Part shown: positions 1 through 8,644 of the stretch, piece after piece | How positions within the stretch are numbered: the first letter of the stretch is position 1 | How the letters are laid out: the number at the start of each line of letters is the position of its first letter | Source of the DNA: Clostridium sp. CAG:1013 | Lineage (GTDB): Bacteria; Bacillota; Clostridia; Oscillospirales; Acutalibacteraceae | NCBI GenBank assembly: GCA_000432995.1 | Contig: HF972676.1 | Span: forward strand, 3,010 to 41,573 | Reading direction: 5' to 3' | Length of the DNA: 38,564 nucleotides | Notes under the pieces: model-generated | Told to the model about the DNA's origin: nothing | The model's input: the letters and a program-made list of their open reading frames with translations, nothing else | The model's database searches: none | Translations under genes and position numbers: made by a program

Positions 1-241
1 AGGAGGTCCCCAGGTCACCCCGCAGGAGCCCGCCGATCCACTCCAAAAACCGGATGGGGATAGGCTTGTCCAGGCCCATCTCGTCATGGAGCTGCTGGAC
101 CTGCGCGGGATCGGCGTCCACTCCCAGAATGACCAGGGCAGGATCTCCCGGCAGGATCTGGAACACCGCGAAGGTGAGAAGGGACACCAGGAACAGGGTG
201 ACGATGAACCCCGCCGCTTTCCGAATGTAATAGTTGGCCAT
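1..241 (-). CDS. DppB/OppB-type ABC permease, N-terminal part (truncated by window)
   Basis: This is the N-terminal part of a membrane permease of the dipeptide/oligopeptide/nickel ABC importer family; the rest lies beyond the window edge. Reading in from an ATG at 241, the protein starts MANYYIRKAAGF and has a first membrane segment at about residues 9-29 (IVTLFLVSLLTFAVFQILPG). It continues with PGDPA and HDEMGLDKPIPIRF, the usual DppB opening in which GDP is followed by a GLD-P-P motif. AAAGGAT lies just upstream of the ATG. The gene follows the peptide-type binding lipoprotein at 356-1945 on the same strand by 114 nt, which fits one import system. The substrate cannot be told from this fragment. 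Confidence 0.88.
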   Translation of the reverse strand, partial: MANYYIRKAAGFIVTLFLVSLLTFAVFQILPGDPALVILGVDADPAQVQQLHDEMGLDKPIPIRFLEWIGGLLRGDLGTS

Positions 242-270
242 AGGCGTTCTTATCCTTTCCCACAGGGGAA

Positions 271-299
271 GGGCCGTCCGGGTTTCTCCGGCACGGCCC
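271..299 (-). other. Intercistronic hairpin between binding protein and permease
   Basis: GGGCCG(271-276) pairs with CGGCCC(294-299), and CCGG(278-281) pairs with CCGG(288-291). The result is a strong GC-rich stem with one small interruption. No T-run follows on the minus strand, so this is not a classical terminator. Such hairpins after a binding-protein gene often stabilise the upstream mRNA so that the binding protein is made in excess over the permease; that role is inferred here. Confidence 0.45.
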
Positions 300-355
300 C
301 CCGCGCTGCGTATCATGGCGTTTGGGGGGATACCCTCAGCGCCTTTCAGGGGAGA

Positions 356-1945
356 TTACCCCTCGTAATAGAGCTTGGTCATGTCGTGGAAGGTCACGGG
401 ATAGAAGGTGTAGCCCTTCAGGTCTTTACGGGATGCCACCACCAGGTTGGGGTCGCTGATGAACGCGGCTGCCGCCTGCTCGGTGAGGATCTCCTGGCAG
501 CGCTTGTAGTCATCCACCCGCACCTGCTCGTCCTGCTCGGTAAGGGCACTGGTGATCAGCTCGTCATACTCGGCGTCGCTGAACTTGAAGAAGTTCTTGG
601 GATAGTCGGTCTTGAAACGGCCCAACACAGCGTCGGGATCCAGCTTACCGGTGAGGCCCACGATGGTGGTCTCATACTGGGCGTTGGTGTACACGTCCTC
701 CAGCCAGGTAGCCCATTCGATAGTCTCAATGTTGGCGGTGATGCCGATCTGCTGCAGCTGCTGAGAGATGATCTGAGCAGTGTCGATGTGGGCCTGATAG
801 TTGGCAGGAACGGTGATGGTGAAATCAAAGCCGTTTTCGTAGCCGGCTTCCTTCAAAAGCTCTTTGGCCTTCTCCAGGTCGGTATCGTAGGAGCCTTCCA
901 GCTCCTCGTTGTAGTAGACACCCATCACGGGGCTGAAGTTGGTGTACAGCTTGGTAGCGTAGCCGCCGAACACGGTGTTGATGATCTGGTCCTTGTCGAT
1001 GGCGTAGTTGATCGCCTGACGCACCCGCACATCGTTGAAGGGCTCCACGCTGTTGTTCATGGCGAAGATCTGCACCATGTTCTGGGGAGAATTGTAGATG
1101 TCGAACTGGCCTTCCAGCACGGAAGCGTCGTCAGCGTTGATGGAGGCGATGTCCAGGGTGCCGGACTGCAAAGCGGAAACCACGGCGGCAGAATCGGTCA
1201 TGATATAGAACTCCACCCGGTCGATCTTGCCGGCACGTTCCTCATCGTAATACTCGTCGTTCTTTTCCAGCACAACCCGCTGGGAGGGAGTGTACTCCAC
1301 AAACTTATAGGGACCGGTGCCCACAGGAGCGGTGGACTGATCCTCATAGCCTTCAGGCAGGATGGCGATGATGTTCAGGGACAGGAACCCAGCGGAGGGC
1401 TCTTTCAGCTTGATGACAAAGGTGTAGTCATCGGGAGCCTCGAAGCTTTCCACATTCTCAAACTTGCTGGACACAGCCTTCTCGCCGCCCATACCGGCCA
1501 GATTGTTGTAGGTGTACACCACGTCCGCGGAGGTGAAAGCCTTGCCGTTATGGAAAGTCACGTCGTCCCGCAGGTGGAAGGTATAGGTCAGGCCGTCCTC
1601 GGAGATGTCCCAGCTTTCCGCCAGGCCGGGGATGATCTCGCCGTTTTCGTCATACAGGCACAGGCCTTCAAACACGTTGTGGAAAATAGCGTCCGTATCG
1701 GAAGCGGCAGACTGCCAAGGATCCAGGCTGTCGGGCTCGGAACCGATGTTCATCCGGACCACGGTCTCCTCGCCGCTGTCCGTGGAAGAAGTCTGGCTCT
1801 CGGTGGAAGTCTCCTGGGAGGCCTCGCCGGAAGAGGAAGTGGAAGCGGTGGAAGAACCGGAAGTAGTGCCGCTGCCGGTGCATCCGGCAAAAGCGGTCAC
1901 AAGCAGGGTCAAGGCCAGCACAAGGCTAAGGATTCGTTTCTGCAT
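356..1945 (-). CDS. Peptide/nickel-type ABC transporter substrate-binding lipoprotein (SBP_bac_5)
   Basis: This is an extracytoplasmic binding lipoprotein of 529 aa that captures a peptide-like solute and hands it to a DppBC/OppBC permease. The N-terminus is a lipoprotein signal peptide ending in a TAFAGC lipobox, with Cys at about residue 21. A Ser/Thr/Gly/Glu-rich linker of about 40 residues tethers the mature protein to the membrane. The mature domain opens with NIGSEPDSLDPW and continues with LAESWDISEDGLTYTFHLR and FHNGKAFTSADVVYT, the hallmark region of family 5 binding proteins. Length is normal for the family. AAGGAG lies 8 nt before the ATG. It lies 89 nt downstream of the HAD gene and 114 nt upstream of the permease on the same strand. 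The family also binds nickel, heme and opines, so the ligand is unknown. Confidence 0.93.
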   Translation of the reverse strand: MQKRILSLVLALTLLVTAFAGCTGSGTTSGSSTASTSSSGEASQETSTESQTSSTDSGEETVVRMNIGSEPDSLDPWQSAASDTDAIFHNVFEGLCLYDENGEIIPGLAESWDISEDGLTYTFHLRDDVTFHNGKAFTSADVVYTYNNLAGMGGEKAVSSKFENVESFEAPDDYTFVIKLKEPSAGFLSLNIIAILPEGYEDQSTAPVGTGPYKFVEYTPSQRVVLEKNDEYYDEERAGKIDRVEFYIMTDSAAVVSALQSGTLDIASINADDASVLEGQFDIYNSPQNMVQIFAMNNSVEPFNDVRVRQAINYAIDKDQIINTVFGGYATKLYTNFSPVMGVYYNEELEGSYDTDLEKAKELLKEAGYENGFDFTITVPANYQAHIDTAQIISQQLQQIGITANIETIEWATWLEDVYTNAQYETTIVGLTGKLDPDAVLGRFKTDYPKNFFKFSDAEYDELITSALTEQDEQVRVDDYKRCQEILTEQAAAAFISDPNLVVASRKDLKGYTFYPVTFHDMTKLYYEG

Positions 1946-2034
1946 GGTTTATTCTCCTTCGTCTCTCAAGTTTGTCTCGTATGGATTTCTGTTCCAAACC
2001 ACAGGGTTCGCTTTTCTTTTCTATAATACACGCG

Positions 2035-2760
2035 TCAGCACGCGGTATTTTCCTGTTGGTCCAGGGCCCCGGCGTTTAAGGCATCCAGCACGCCGGCCAC
2101 CCCTCGGATATCCGGCACGCACCAGGGAAGCTCCAGCTCCTCGATACCCAACCGGCCGGGAGGGTTCAGGATACAGCAGGTCATCCCCACCTGGGAAGAG
2201 CCTGCTCCGTCATCGTAATAATTGTCCCCCACATACAGGCAGTTTTTCGGGTCGTCCCCGGAAAGCTCCAGGGCCTTCTCAAAAATACGCTTGTCAGGCT
2301 TTTCCACGCCCACTTCACTGGAAACCACTATGGGGTCCAGGTAAGGGGTAAGACCGTTTTGGTCCAGCACCTGCCGGCAGGAGGGATCCCAGTTGGAAAT
2401 GAGCCCAGTGGCCACTCCCCGCTCTTTCAGGCTTTTCAGCACCTCCAGGGTAAAGGGGAACGCGGTCCACCGAGGCGGACGCTTGTCCTCCTGAGCCAGC
2501 CGGAAAAGATCCTGACCCAGTTCGGGCCATCCCAGCTCCTGACAGACTCTTTGAAGAAAGCGCCGGAATACGTCTTGGTCCTTATGTCCCAAAGCCCCCG
2601 GATGCTCCCGCATAAAGTACTTGTTAGCCAAGTGATAGGCTCTCTGTGCCTGGGGAAGAGTGATCTGCCGGCCCAGCTGGGAAAAATATTCCACATAGCG
2701 GCCGGGTGTGTCACATTCCGCCAGGGTCAAGCCCAGGTCGAAAAATACGCGATGGATCAT
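2035..2760 (-). CDS. HAD-superfamily hydrolase with altered nucleophile motif
   Basis: This is a cytosolic 241-aa haloacid dehalogenase-like protein, probably a small-molecule phosphatase of subfamily IA. Motif I near residues 5-11 is FFDLGLTL. The nucleophile Asp is present, but the usual second Asp of DxD is Gly. Motif II is LISNWD, the motif III Lys lies in VGVEKPDKRIFEKAL, and motif IV is YVGDNYYDDGAG, with acidic residues for Mg2+. A helical cap fills roughly residues 15-100. The second Asp is the general acid/base in phosphatases, so catalysis may be slow or different, although FDLG-type HADs are a recurrent variant. AGGAG precedes the ATG. It sits upstream of the peptide-type binding protein in the same direction and may be co-transcribed with it. 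Confidence 0.88.
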   Translation of the reverse strand: MIHRVFFDLGLTLAECDTPGRYVEYFSQLGRQITLPQAQRAYHLANKYFMREHPGALGHKDQDVFRRFLQRVCQELGWPELGQDLFRLAQEDKRPPRWTAFPFTLEVLKSLKERGVATGLISNWDPSCRQVLDQNGLTPYLDPIVVSSEVGVEKPDKRIFEKALELSGDDPKNCLYVGDNYYDDGAGSSQVGMTCCILNPPGRLGIEELELPWCVPDIRGVAGVLDALNAGALDQQENTAC

Positions 2761-2848
2761 GAATGTTAACTCCTTTTTGTCGAGACCAGGGGATAGTATA
2801 ATAAGCTATTATTTTGATTTTGCAGGGGATCTCTTAAAATCTGGGTTA

Positions 2849-2879
2849 ATTATACCACAGAATGTAAAGCGTGTGTAAA
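2849..2879 (-). promoter_or_regulatory. Candidate promoter for the HAD gene
   Basis: On the minus strand TTTACA (2879-2874) and TATAAT (2854-2849) are separated by 19 nt. The -10 carries the extended TGG just upstream. The spacer is long, so this is only a moderate candidate. A second TTTACA lies 11 nt closer, forming a direct repeat in the -35 region. Confidence 0.4.
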
Positions 2880-2976
2880 GTGAGTTGCGCATCTTCTTTT
2901 ACTTTCTTTGTATCGGTGACATTTCCCGGCAAAATAAAAAAATTTGCCGTCGGAAAGATTTTTTTGAAAATTCCTG

Positions 2977-3005
2977 TTGACAACCGCAAATTTCAATGCT
3001 ATAAT
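2977..3005 (+). promoter_or_regulatory. Consensus sigma-A promoter of the tRNA-Leu gene
   Basis: A perfect TTGACA (2977-2982) and a perfect TATAAT (3000-3005) are separated by 17 nt. The expected start point lies about 35-40 nt before the tRNA, leaving a short 5' leader for RNase P to remove. Such an ideal promoter is typical of stable RNA genes. Confidence 0.9.
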
Positions 3006-3049
3006 ATCTGAGCGTTGAGACGTTAGGGCTCAACAGAAAAACCAAATAT

Positions 3050-3136
3050 GCAGGTGTGGCGGAATTGGCAGACGCGTATGGTTCAGGTCCATATGAGCGC
3101 AAGTTCATGCAGGTTCAAGTCCTGTCACCTGCACCA
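3050..3136 (+). tRNA. tRNA-Leu (anticodon CAG)
   Basis: The acceptor stem GCAGGTG (3050-3056) pairs with CACCTGC (3126-3132). It is followed by discriminator A and an encoded CCA (3134-3136). The anticodon arm is TATGG-TTCAGGT-CCATA, giving anticodon CAG, which reads CUG. A long variable arm lies between the anticodon and T arms, as expected for a class II leucine tRNA. The T arm contains CAGG-TTCAAGT-CCTG. All arms are intact. It is a single gene with its own promoter and terminator. Confidence 0.95.
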
Positions 3137-3179
3137 GAAAACAGAGGAATGACTTTAGTCGATCCTCTGTTTTCTTTTT
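3136..3179 (+). terminator. Intrinsic terminator of tRNA-Leu
   Basis: AGAAAACAGAGGA (3136-3148) pairs perfectly with TCCTCTGTTTTCT (3163-3175) and a T-run follows. The stem starts on the last base of the encoded CCA, so termination sits directly behind the tRNA. Confidence 0.9.
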
Positions 3180-3272
3180 ATCCGGCAAGCATCTCCCCTA
3201 GAAGAGCACTGCTGGAATCTGAAAAATGCCCGTTTATTAAAATCCGTTGTGGAACAACCGGAGGAACTACCT

Positions 3273-4826
3273 ATGGACACGATGAAACATATGGAAGACG
3301 TGATCGAACACGGACATCACCTTTACCAACTCAATGATGACTTGGGATATATCTATCAGCCCCTGGTGGAGGAAAACACTTTCCTCACCAAGGAAAAAGA
3401 CACAGAGCCGCTGCCCACCTATGAACAGGCCAAGGAACTACTCCCCGAACTGATTTGGGAAAACCATTCTCACACGGTGGATTGCTATCACAAAGCCTGG
3501 CAGATTGCCTTTTCCAATTTAAGAGCCCCCACTCCCAATGACGCCATGGTGTCCAATTATATTGATACCGCTTTCAATGGGTTTCTTTTTATGTGGGACT
3601 CCTCCTTTATTACCATGTTTGGCAAATACGGCACCAAAGTGTTTGACTTTCAGCGGACTCTGGACAATTTCTACGCCCGGCAGCATATGGATGGCTTTAT
3701 CTGCCGGGAAATCGCGGAGCAAGTTCCCGGGGATCAGTTTCACCGCTTTGATCCTGCCAGTACCGGGCCCAATATTCTCCCCTGGGCGGAATGGGAATCC
3801 TACCGGATCACCGGAGACAAGCAGCGTCTGGAGCGGGTATTCCCTCCCCTGCTGGCTTTTCATCTCTGGATGAAACTTTACCGCACTTGGCCTGACGGCA
3901 CCTACTGGGGCACCGGTTGGAACTGCGGCATGGATAACCAGCCCCGGCAAATGCCCGGCTATTCCCGGGAATTTCACCACGGTCATCAAGTTTGGGTGGA
4001 CACCTGTATTCAGCAGATCCTGAGCTGCAAAATGCTCATTCAGATGGCCGAGGTCATCGGACGGGAAAAGGATGTAGAAATCCTGAAAGAGGAACAATCC
4101 CGTTTGACCAAAGTTGTGAACGAACAGCTCTGGGATGAAACCACCGCCTTCTATTACGACCTTTGGCCCAACGGTCAGCTCAGCGGCATGAAGGGAATCG
4201 GCGCCTACTGGGCTCTCCTTGCCGGGATTGTGCCCGCAGAACGCATTCCGGCGTTTGTGGCACATTTGGAGAATCCGAAGGAATTTGCCCGGCCTCATCC
4301 GGTGCCCTCCCTGTCGGCGGATCACCCGGATTACGCTCCCCAAGGCGGCTATTGGCTGGGTGGAGTGTGGGCCCCCACCAACTATATGCTGCTGAAAGGA
4401 TTGGAACGGAACGGGTTCTATGACCTTTCCAGAACCATTGCCAAAAAACACGTTGCCATCGTGACAGAGGTTTTTGAAAAGACCGGAACCCTCTGGGAAA
4501 ACTACGCTCCTGAGTCTGCCGCCCCCGGCAACCCTGGCAAAAGGGATTTTGTGGGCTGGACCGGCTTAGCACCTATCGCCGTGACCATCGAGAATATTTT
4601 TGGTATCCAGGGCATTGCCCGTGAGAGAAAAATCATTTGGCGCGTCTATGAGACAGAACGCCATGGGGTGATGCGCTATCCCATGGGTGAGGACACAGTG
4701 GACTTGATCTGCCCCGCCCATCAGCCTGGAGAAAAGCCAAAATTAGAAATCCATGCTACCGCCCCGGTAACCGTACAGGTGATTTGGCCAGACGGCTCCC
4801 AGGAAACGGTGGAAGCTGGACAATAA
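3273..4826 (+). CDS. Intracellular six-hairpin glycosidase, GH63/MGH1-like
   Basis: This 517-aa protein has no signal peptide and is probably a cytosolic exo-acting alpha-glycosidase of the (alpha/alpha)6-barrel clan that includes GH63, GH37 and mannosylglycerate hydrolase. Visible landmarks are FLFMWDSSF (about 105-112), where GH63-like enzymes carry the substrate-binding WD; GWNCGMDNQPR (about 215-225), whose Asp221 is in the position of the catalytic acid; GGYWLGGVWAPTNY (358-371); and WENYAPESAAPG with FVGWTGLAPI (408-436) in the region of the base. I chose the ATG at 3273 because GGAGG ends 8 nt before it. An in-frame GTG at 3249 lacks such a site. Alpha-glucosidic, mannosylglycerate-like and trehalose-like substrates are all possible. 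It lies upstream of the two-component sugar locus and may process the same imported glycosides. Confidence 0.85.
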   Translation: MDTMKHMEDVIEHGHHLYQLNDDLGYIYQPLVEENTFLTKEKDTEPLPTYEQAKELLPELIWENHSHTVDCYHKAWQIAFSNLRAPTPNDAMVSNYIDTAFNGFLFMWDSSFITMFGKYGTKVFDFQRTLDNFYARQHMDGFICREIAEQVPGDQFHRFDPASTGPNILPWAEWESYRITGDKQRLERVFPPLLAFHLWMKLYRTWPDGTYWGTGWNCGMDNQPRQMPGYSREFHHGHQVWVDTCIQQILSCKMLIQMAEVIGREKDVEILKEEQSRLTKVVNEQLWDETTAFYYDLWPNGQLSGMKGIGAYWALLAGIVPAERIPAFVAHLENPKEFARPHPVPSLSADHPDYAPQGGYWLGGVWAPTNYMLLKGLERNGFYDLSRTIAKKHVAIVTEVFEKTGTLWENYAPESAAPGNPGKRDFVGWTGLAPIAVTIENIFGIQGIARERKIIWRVYETERHGVMRYPMGEDTVDLICPAHQPGEKPKLEIHATAPVTVQVIWPDGSQETVEAGQ

Positions 4827-4943
4827 GAGGAGACGGCTTCCCTTCCCTTAAAATTACCGATAGCTCGCCTACGCCCCAAAGATTCTCAAGTGGACATTAC
4901 ATCTTTGGTGCTGGGGCAACCACTGAAATCTTTCTGCCCAACG

Positions 4944-4977
4944 AAAAGAGACGTCCTTCAGGACGTCTCTTTTTTTG
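4944..4977 (+). terminator. Intrinsic terminator after the GH63-like gene
   Basis: AAAAGAGACGTCC (4944-4956) pairs with GGACGTCTCTTTT (4961-4973) around a TTCA loop, followed by a run of T. It separates the glycosidase from the two-component operon downstream. Confidence 0.92.
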
Positions 4978-5260
4978 TTTAGGCCTCTTGCGGCGAACAG
5001 CCCGTTCCCCACACATCCCCATGGCTCTTGACCAAGCACGCTGGCAAGTTACGACTCCCAAAAGAAAAATGTTTGCCTTCGGCCGCAGAATGTGCCGGTA
5101 GAATCTAGAAGCGCACCTTTTCAAGGCGGAAATGGGCCATTTCTCAAGCTCCCTTTCCCCACGGTCCAAAAGGATTGAAGGGGCGCAAGCCATGTGCTTT
5201 TTATTTACAAATAGCCCTCTGTTTTCCAGGTGGTGTGTCTTTTTTAGACAGATTTTACAT
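4978..5260. other. Intergenic stretch without a supported gene
   Basis: Between the terminator and the putative kinase promoter I see no credible gene; open frames here lack ribosome binding sites and family features. The only structure noted is a 15-bp inverted repeat, GAAATGG-G-CCATTTC, at 5129-5143. It lies about 118 nt upstream of the candidate -35 and could be an operator or chance. Confidence 0.4.
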
Positions 5261-5290
5261 TTGACAAGCCCTGCGGTATTGGAGTACTCT
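5261..5290 (+). promoter_or_regulatory. Candidate promoter of the locus A two-component operon
   Basis: A perfect -35 TTGACA (5261-5266) is followed after 18 nt by the weak -10 TACTCT (5285-5290). A weak -10 would suit an activated or low-level regulatory operon. The kinase ATG is at 5337. Confidence 0.45.
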
Positions 5291-5336
5291 AAAAACAAAA
5301 AGATCTTGACGGAAAATTTTGTGGGAGATGAAAACA

Positions 5337-7061
5337 ATGAAACACATGTCCGCGAAACGGTGGATTATCCTCACCATGATGATCTTTATTCTCCCGCTTT
5401 TGGCATTGCTGATCTGGTATAACCTATACAATGTAAACACCTTGAACAATCGCATTGCTGATACCAACCGCAATACCATTGACCTTTTTTCTCGGTCATT
5501 TGAGCAAGATCTGGAAGGCATCGAAAGCTATATGGCCAATTTTTTAGCCAACGATACCGACTCCATTCAAATGCGCTACCCTCTCAGCACCATCCAGGCC
5601 CATGTGCTCAGCGATCAGATCCTGACAAAGTATCGCACCATGATGGGCACAAAAAAATTTATGGCGGCAGTCTTTTTCCACTCGGACAGCAACAGCATCA
5701 CTAAGAAGATTTACAATTACAATTATACCTACGAAGTAAAATCCACCATGGAGTCCTTTGTGGACAGCGTCTGGGAGGATCCTTCTCAATATGCTGGCCA
5801 GGGATGGTCTTATCATCAGATCGACGGGACACCCTTCCTATTTTATTTCCTTTCCAGCAATGGCGTATGCTATGTGGGAGTTGTGGATCTGGACTATGTG
5901 GAGACTCCCCAGGATCTTACAAACGCGCAGCGTCCCAGTCTTTTGTATTTCGTGAATTCCAAGGGGAAGCCTGTCACCTCCCTGGACAAACTTTACACCG
6001 CCCAACTGGAGACCTCCCCTTTTGAAGGAGCTTACTCCATTCAGGGAAGTCCGGAAAACTCCTATTTTATCATTCAGTCGGAATATCAGCCGTATGGTCT
6101 GGCTTTGCAGTACGCCACTCCCTATCAGGGGTTGCTGCTGAATATGAGCTCTGTTCAGGTCACCATTTTGGTGGGGTCTTTGGTGATCGTCATCTTGATC
6201 CTTTTCAGCTTCTATTTCCTGACAAAGTTCTTCTTAAAGCCCTTCGATTCCCTGGTGTCCACCATGGAGCAAGTAAGGAACGGTCAGCTGGATGCCAAAC
6301 TGGAAACTTCCAGCTCCATCGACGAGTTTCTTCGCCTACAAGACACGTTTAACGCCATGATGGATGAAATTCAATCCCTGAAAATCGCTTCTTATGAGCA
6401 GCACTTGGAACGGCAGCAGGTGGAATTGCAATACCTGCAAATCCAAATTCGCCCTCACTTCTTTCTTAACTGCTTGAAAAACTTGTATGCCTTGGCTCAA
6501 GGGAAACAGTATGCCCAGATTCAGGAAATGATTTTGCGTTTGTCCGAGCATTTGCGTTTCCTGTTTCAAGAGACCAAGTCCCTTATCCCAGTGGCAATCG
6601 AATTAAAGAACGTGGAAAATTATATTGCCCTCCAGCAGATTGTCACCCACTGTCCACCCTCATTTACGGAACACATCGACCCTCGCCTTAAAAACATCCA
6701 GGTTCCTCCACTGTCTTTTCTCACCTTTGTGGAGAACTCCGTAAAGCACGGCAGCTTTCCAGGGAAAACACTGGAAATCCACATTTCCCTTTCCCTGCTG
6801 GAAGATGAAGAGGACGACTATGTTTCCATTGTGATCCGAGACAACGGTACAGGTTTCTCAGAGGACAGCTTGAAAGCCTTGCAAGAAGGAACCTTGGAAC
6901 AGGAAAACACCCATATCGGCATCCAAAACGTGTGCAAGAGATTTCGTCTGATCTACGGGGACAAATGCACGTTTTTCTTCTCCAACAGAGGTGGCGCCGA
7001 AACCGAAATATTCTTCCCCTATCAAAAAACCGACAGCCCAGAGAAGGAGGAAACATTGTGA
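5337..7061 (+). CDS. YesM-type sensor histidine kinase (locus A)
   Basis: This 574-aa membrane histidine kinase probably senses an extracellular sugar or the state of its transporter and phosphorylates the regulator encoded next. TM1 spans residues 9-30, an external sensor domain about 31-270, and TM2 about 275-298. HAMP covers about 299-350. The His_kinase domain has the H-box QIRPHFFLNCL, with H374 as phospho-acceptor. The ATPase domain shows the N-box VENSVKHG (N466), the D-box RDNGTGF (D502) and a G-box at about HIGIQNV. The family consensus QINPHFLYN is slightly altered (R for N, F for L). I chose the ATG at 5337 because GGGAG lies 9 nt upstream; ATGs at 5328 and 5346 are in frame. Its stop overlaps the regulator start by 4 nt, indicating translational coupling. 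Confidence 0.93.
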   Translation: MKHMSAKRWIILTMMIFILPLLALLIWYNLYNVNTLNNRIADTNRNTIDLFSRSFEQDLEGIESYMANFLANDTDSIQMRYPLSTIQAHVLSDQILTKYRTMMGTKKFMAAVFFHSDSNSITKKIYNYNYTYEVKSTMESFVDSVWEDPSQYAGQGWSYHQIDGTPFLFYFLSSNGVCYVGVVDLDYVETPQDLTNAQRPSLLYFVNSKGKPVTSLDKLYTAQLETSPFEGAYSIQGSPENSYFIIQSEYQPYGLALQYATPYQGLLLNMSSVQVTILVGSLVIVILILFSFYFLTKFFLKPFDSLVSTMEQVRNGQLDAKLETSSSIDEFLRLQDTFNAMMDEIQSLKIASYEQHLERQQVELQYLQIQIRPHFFLNCLKNLYALAQGKQYAQIQEMILRLSEHLRFLFQETKSLIPVAIELKNVENYIALQQIVTHCPPSFTEHIDPRLKNIQVPPLSFLTFVENSVKHGSFPGKTLEIHISLSLLEDEEDDYVSIVIRDNGTGFSEDSLKALQEGTLEQENTHIGIQNVCKRFRLIYGDKCTFFFSNRGGAETEIFFPYQKTDSPEKEETL

Positions 7062-8632
7062 ACGTCCTCATTGTGGATGACCAAATTCATGTGGTAAATG
7101 GAATCGTCAATGGCGTTGACTGGAAGGCTCTTGGCATTTCCCAGACCTTTACCGCCTACAACGCCTTTGAGGCAAGGCAGCTTTTTTCCACCCAAAAGAT
7201 CGACATCATGGTGTGCGATATCGAAATGCCTGTGGAAAGTGGAATTAGCTTATTTCGCTGGGTGAAATCCCAAAACTACCCAGTGGAGTGTATTTTCCTG
7301 ACAGCCCATGCGGACTTTTCCTATGCTCAGGAAGCCATTCGCCTGGGCAGCTTCGATTACATTTTGCAGCCTGCCCGCTATGAGGATATTCAAAGCGCCA
7401 TTTTGCGAGCCAAAAATCGGATTCTTTCCAAGCAGGAAACCTCCCTCTATTCCTTATACGGCCAGACGTTTTCCCAAAACCGCGCCGCCCTGCTGGACGG
7501 GATCGTCCAACGCTGCCTCACCGGACAAAAAACAAGTCTTGCCACTGCTTGTCAAGGCATGGAGCACCTGGGAATCTCCATGGTCTCCGGGCAGCCTGTT
7601 TTAAGTGTTTTGCTCCACCGGCTGTCCTGGACGGAAGGCAGTAAAGCCTGGGAGACTGGACTCCTGCGCTACGCCATGGAAAATATTTTGTCGGAAATCT
7701 TGGAGGCCCACCACTATAAAACGCTCCTAGCCCAGCTGGAGGAAGACTTCATCTTGATTATCTACCAGCGGGACGGTATGGCTCCCGTCCAGGAGGAAAT
7801 CACGGGACAGATGAAAATCTTCCTGGAGATTTGCCGAAAAGAGATCGGAGTCTCCCTTGCCTGCTACCTGAGCGATCCCCAGCCTGAAACCAATCTGCAA
7901 GCGCAAGTAGCGGCTTTACACAAGCAAAAGCTGGACAACGTCTCAAAAGCTCCCGGGGTTTTTCTCACTGAAAACGGTGGGAAAGACGAAGGAAATCTGC
8001 ATTTTGAATCCCAAATGAAATGCTGGGAGCAAATGCTGGCCAGTGAAAACGCCTTGCCGGTAAAGGAAGAAATCCACACTTGGCTGGACCACAAAGCGGA
8101 GGAAGGCGTTCTCAGCGCCAACTCTCTGAAGCTGTTTTATCAAAGCCTGATCCAAATGCTCTCCGTAACAGCGGAACAAAAAGGGATCCAGCTGCAGGAG
8201 TACCTGCACGAACCGGAACTGCTTGATCTTTATCTAACAGCTTACCGTTCCGTAGAGGACATGAAACGCTTGGTGGATTACGTGATCCCCTGCTTTCAAG
8301 GGGAACAGTCGGAAGACAGCAAAACTCAGATCGACCGAGTGCTCCAGTATATTTACAATCACATTGAGAGCGACCTGAAGCGCACTGATATTGCCCGGGA
8401 GGTATTTTTAAACCCTGACTACGTTTCACGTATGTTTAAAAAAGAAATGGGAGTCTCCCTGAAGGAGTTTATCATCAACGAAAAAATGAAGTTGGCCAAA
8501 AGCCTTCTGAAAAGCACAAAACTCCCCATCAGCACCATCGCTCTGCGAGTGGGATATCGAAATTTTTCCCATTTCTCTCAAAGCTACAAAAGGGTGATGG
8601 GCCTTACCCCTGAAGAGGACCGCCGGGACTGA
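7058..8632 (+). CDS. YesN-type AraC-family response regulator with Gln in place of the conserved Lys (locus A)
   Basis: This 524-aa response regulator probably activates the sugar transporter genes downstream. The receiver domain covers residues 1-120, with acid pocket D7-D8, phospho-acceptor D54 (VCDIEMP) and T82. The normally invariant Lys of the KP motif is Gln104 (YILQPARYED), which should weaken switching or change its chemistry. A variable middle region spans about 130-410. The C-terminal AraC double helix-turn-helix lies at about 425-524, with IAREVFLNPDYVSRMFKKE and ALRVGYRNFSHFSQSYKR. Start is GTG at 7058, with AAGGAGG 7 nt upstream, overlapping the kinase stop as GTGA. The regulator of locus B keeps its Lys, so the change is specific to this protein. 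Confidence 0.93.
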   Translation: MNVLIVDDQIHVVNGIVNGVDWKALGISQTFTAYNAFEARQLFSTQKIDIMVCDIEMPVESGISLFRWVKSQNYPVECIFLTAHADFSYAQEAIRLGSFDYILQPARYEDIQSAILRAKNRILSKQETSLYSLYGQTFSQNRAALLDGIVQRCLTGQKTSLATACQGMEHLGISMVSGQPVLSVLLHRLSWTEGSKAWETGLLRYAMENILSEILEAHHYKTLLAQLEEDFILIIYQRDGMAPVQEEITGQMKIFLEICRKEIGVSLACYLSDPQPETNLQAQVAALHKQKLDNVSKAPGVFLTENGGKDEGNLHFESQMKCWEQMLASENALPVKEEIHTWLDHKAEEGVLSANSLKLFYQSLIQMLSVTAEQKGIQLQEYLHEPELLDLYLTAYRSVEDMKRLVDYVIPCFQGEQSEDSKTQIDRVLQYIYNHIESDLKRTDIAREVFLNPDYVSRMFKKEMGVSLKEFIINEKMKLAKSLLKSTKLPISTIALRVGYRNFSHFSQSYKRVMGLTPEEDRRD

Positions 8633-8644
8633 TTCCAAATTTTG

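Noticed and set aside
86..2026. Long plus-strand open frame (646 codons) opposite the peptide-type binding protein
   Set aside because: It is antisense to a clear lipoprotein gene with a ribosome site and family motifs. The frame is open because of GC-rich codon bias, and its translation has no family features.
3249..3272. GTG at 3249 as start of the GH63-like gene
   Set aside because: The GGAGG at 3260-3264 is positioned for the ATG at 3273 and would lie inside the longer frame.
4784..5101. Possible frameshifted extension of the GH63-like protein
   Set aside because: The 517-aa protein already contains the expected catalytic blocks, a terminator follows at 4944, and the other frame has no recognisable domain continuation.
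4897..5337. 146-codon minus-strand frame in the gap before the locus A kinase
   Set aside because: No ribosome site or family features; it runs through the terminator at 4944-4977 and the kinase promoter.
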